This document shows positions 31,573 to 32,669 of a stretch of 32,669 bases of DNA, one piece after another (positions within the stretch are counted from its first letter, which is position 1; every line of letters begins with the position of its first letter). Location: assembly GCA_027038255.1 (NCBI GenBank), contig JALVXQ010000218.1, forward strand, positions 1 through 32,669. Direction: 5' to 3'. This stretch comes from Sulfurimonas sp. (GTDB lineage: Bacteria; Campylobacterota; Campylobacteria; Campylobacterales; Sulfurimonadaceae). The notes under the pieces are model-generated. The model was not told the DNA's origin, made no database searches, and was given only the letters and a program-made list of their open reading frames with translations. The position numbers and the translations under genes are program-made.

Positions 31573-32120
31573 TTCACTATCCTGATGCTTTTACAGCGTG
31601 CTGCCATAAAGATAAAAGAGAAATACCCGCCCGCTAAGATAAAAGCATAGAGAACATAGATGTTAAACCAGTCAAAAAGTGTTTCATAAGGCGTAAAGAT
31701 GTAGGTTATTATCAAAGCTAAAACCATAAAACTGCCTACTATCCAGATAAGCAACATGAACCACTTTCTCCATACCTTGACCAAATCACCATAGCCGATA
31801 AATTCAAGATAGCCTTCTTCTGTATCTTTCTCTTTGGAACATTTTTTGAGTCGCAGCATATGCCCTGCGTGACAGCGGTTAAAAAGGTACTTTACACTGC
31901 GAAACAGTGCAATGAGAACGGCTAGATTTAAGGCAATGAAAAACCAAAATAGAAAAACATCCAAAAGAGCCGCTCTAATTTCTGCACTGAAACTCGGCAC
32001 TCCCTGTTTCACATATATTACGAGTGTTATAAGCAGGGCAAAAACAGCAGCTAAAAACAAAGAGCACAAAACAACCCGTAGAGCCCAAAAAAACCACAAC
32101 TTCAAGTAAAATTTTTGCAT
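31566..32120 (-). CDS. Uncharacterised membrane protein, four helices
   Basis: I do not recognise this 184-residue protein. It has four hydrophobic helices in two pairs (about 7-36 and 52-72, then 117-139 and 152-174) separated by a cytoplasmic-looking loop with RCHAGHMLRLKKCSKEKDTEEGYLEF. The loop holds two cysteines and two histidines but no clear metal motif. The start directly abuts the stop of the upstream coiled-coil gene, and the end overlaps the exonuclease gene, so it sits inside a packed operon. Confidence 0.75.
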   Translation of the reverse strand: MQKFYLKLWFFWALRVVLCSLFLAAVFALLITLVIYVKQGVPSFSAEIRAALLDVFLFWFFIALNLAVLIALFRSVKYLFNRCHAGHMLRLKKCSKEKDTEEGYLEFIGYGDLVKVWRKWFMLLIWIVGSFMVLALIITYIFTPYETLFDWFNIYVLYAFILAGGYFSFIFMAARCKSIRIVKC

Positions 32121-32537
32121 CTACAGCTGCTCAAGCATTCCGTGATAGTGTTCTAGATTTATAAAACTTTTCTCAAAACGGTACCGAATGACAAACTCTA
32201 CTATTTTGTCTTTAAGCGCACTCTCGACACTCTCCACACGACCAAAGTAAGCCAGAGAGATATTTTTACTCTTAACGGCGGCATTTTTATCGTAAGCAAT
32301 GGCTAGAATCTGCAGGTATTTTCCCTCTTTTATTGCACCTAAATTCTCTTCTTGCAAAGAGACTCCAGAGAGGTTTATAGCCTTAAACTCAAAAAGTGCT
32401 TGCATACTCTGCACTTTTTCATCGATTCCTATCTCAGAGTAGAGCTCTTTTAGCCGCTCAAGATTATTTTTTCTAGCAAGTTCATAAGAAGATATTTTAT
32501 TGGTTAAATTTTTTAGTCTCTCTAGCGCTGAGCTCAT
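32121..32537 (-). CDS. Uncharacterised helical protein
   Basis: This 138-residue soluble protein is of unknown function. The first 50 residues are strongly helical and charged (ERLKNLTNKISSYELARKNNLERLKELYSEI), and the rest has mixed alpha/beta character with no recognisable motif. It is the first gene of the minus-strand run that leads through the exonuclease and rsmD genes to flgI. The start ATG 32537 follows AGTAGGAAATAAG, and a TATAAA -10 candidate lies at 32565-32570. Confidence 0.75.
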   Translation of the reverse strand: MSSALERLKNLTNKISSYELARKNNLERLKELYSEIGIDEKVQSMQALFEFKAINLSGVSLQEENLGAIKEGKYLQILAIAYDKNAAVKSKNISLAYFGRVESVESALKDKIVEFVIRYRFEKSFINLEHYHGMLEQL

Positions 32538-32564
32538 CTTATTTCCTACTTTTCTTTACAATTC

Positions 32565-32570
32565 TTTATA
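32565..32570 (-). promoter_or_regulatory. -10 candidate for the 32537-to-flagellar run
   Basis: TATAAA on the minus strand (in AGTATAAAGAAT) would place the transcript start about 20 bases before ATG 32537. It lies in the divergent gap shared with the probable murA. Confidence 0.4.
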
Positions 32571-32576
32571 CTTGAG

Positions 32577-32620
32577 TATTAATGATAGTATATCAAATTT
32601 AAGATATAATATCATTAATA
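32577..32620. promoter_or_regulatory. Inverted repeat around the probable murA promoter
   Basis: TATTAATGATA (32577-32587) and TATCATTAATA (32610-32620) are perfect 11-base inverted copies, 22 bases apart. A TATAAT -10 box (32605-32610) touches the right arm. The layout could be an operator, though A+T-rich repeats arise easily by chance. Confidence 0.45.
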
Positions 32621-32641
32621 TTTTTACAGCTAAAGAGAACT

Positions 32642-32669
32642 ATGGACTACTTAAAGATCAAGGGCAAAT
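32642..32669 (+). CDS. murA: Probable murA start (3' truncated by the window)
   Basis: Only nine codons are visible: MDYLKIKGK. ATG 32642 follows AAAGAGAACT, and a TATAAT box lies about 31 bases upstream. The opening resembles UDP-N-acetylglucosamine 1-carboxyvinyltransferase (MurA) of Campylobacterota, which commits UDP-GlcNAc to peptidoglycan synthesis. So few residues make this a suggestion, not a firm call. Confidence 0.45.

Noticed and set aside
1-32669. CRISPR arrays, tRNA or rRNA genes, insertion sequences with transposase
   Set aside because: No regularly spaced repeats, no cloverleaf or rRNA-like sequence and no transposase or integrase coding region were seen by reading; a covariance-model scan would settle small RNAs.

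Overview
The window looks like a piece of a Campylobacterota (Epsilonproteobacteria) chromosome, most likely Sulfurimonas or a close relative. The main reasons are an ATP-citrate lyase pair (aclB-aclA), the key enzyme of the reductive TCA cycle used by sulfur- and hydrogen-oxidising members of this class; cbb3 oxidase assembly genes ccoI and ccoS; a low-GC sequence with TATAAT-type -10 boxes and no obvious -35; and a complete ADP-heptose pathway beside flagellar genes. The genus is inferred from gene content and protein resemblance, not from a marker gene.

Layout. Positions 1-9389 are an LPS core/O-antigen locus: a 5'-truncated O-antigen ligase-like gene, four family 9 (heptosyltransferase-type) glycosyltransferases including waaF, a family 4 and a family 2 glycosyltransferase, an LPS-kinase-like protein, and a membrane-anchored glycosidase-fold protein. 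Between two divergent genes of this locus (6829-7097) lies a non-coding, highly structured element bounded by perfect 26-bp inverted repeats. Positions 9392-17078 hold the ADP-heptose genes (hldE, hldD, gmhB, gmhA), a YfaZ-type outer membrane protein, a periplasmic cytochrome c, ccoS, ccoI and a one-domain asparaginase. The genes gmhA, gmhB, the asparaginase gene, ccoI and ccoS form one tightly packed minus-strand unit.

Positions 17220-20378 are aclA and aclB. Positions 20458-22226 hold a polytopic membrane protein and a trpG/pabA glutamine amidotransferase. Positions 22282-23265 are an HTH-regulator/Fic module with its own promoter and a three-half-site operator candidate. Positions 23342-32537 are a long minus-strand run: two uncharacterised proteins, a DnaQ-like exonuclease with a substituted metal ligand, a small receiver-like protein, rsmD, the flagellar genes flgI, flgJ (rod-binding domain only), flgM, flgN and flgK, then an orphan oligopeptide-type ABC permease, an AI-2E family transporter and an uncharacterised membrane protein. 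A probable murA starts on the plus strand at 32642 and leaves the window.

The genes fit together as envelope building (heptose synthesis, heptose transfer, core decoration, O-antigen ligation), energy and carbon metabolism (rTCA, cbb3 oxidase, cytochrome c) and motility. The most novel-looking item is the structured inverted-repeat element at 6829-7097. I saw no tRNA, rRNA, CRISPR array, transposase or integrase gene.
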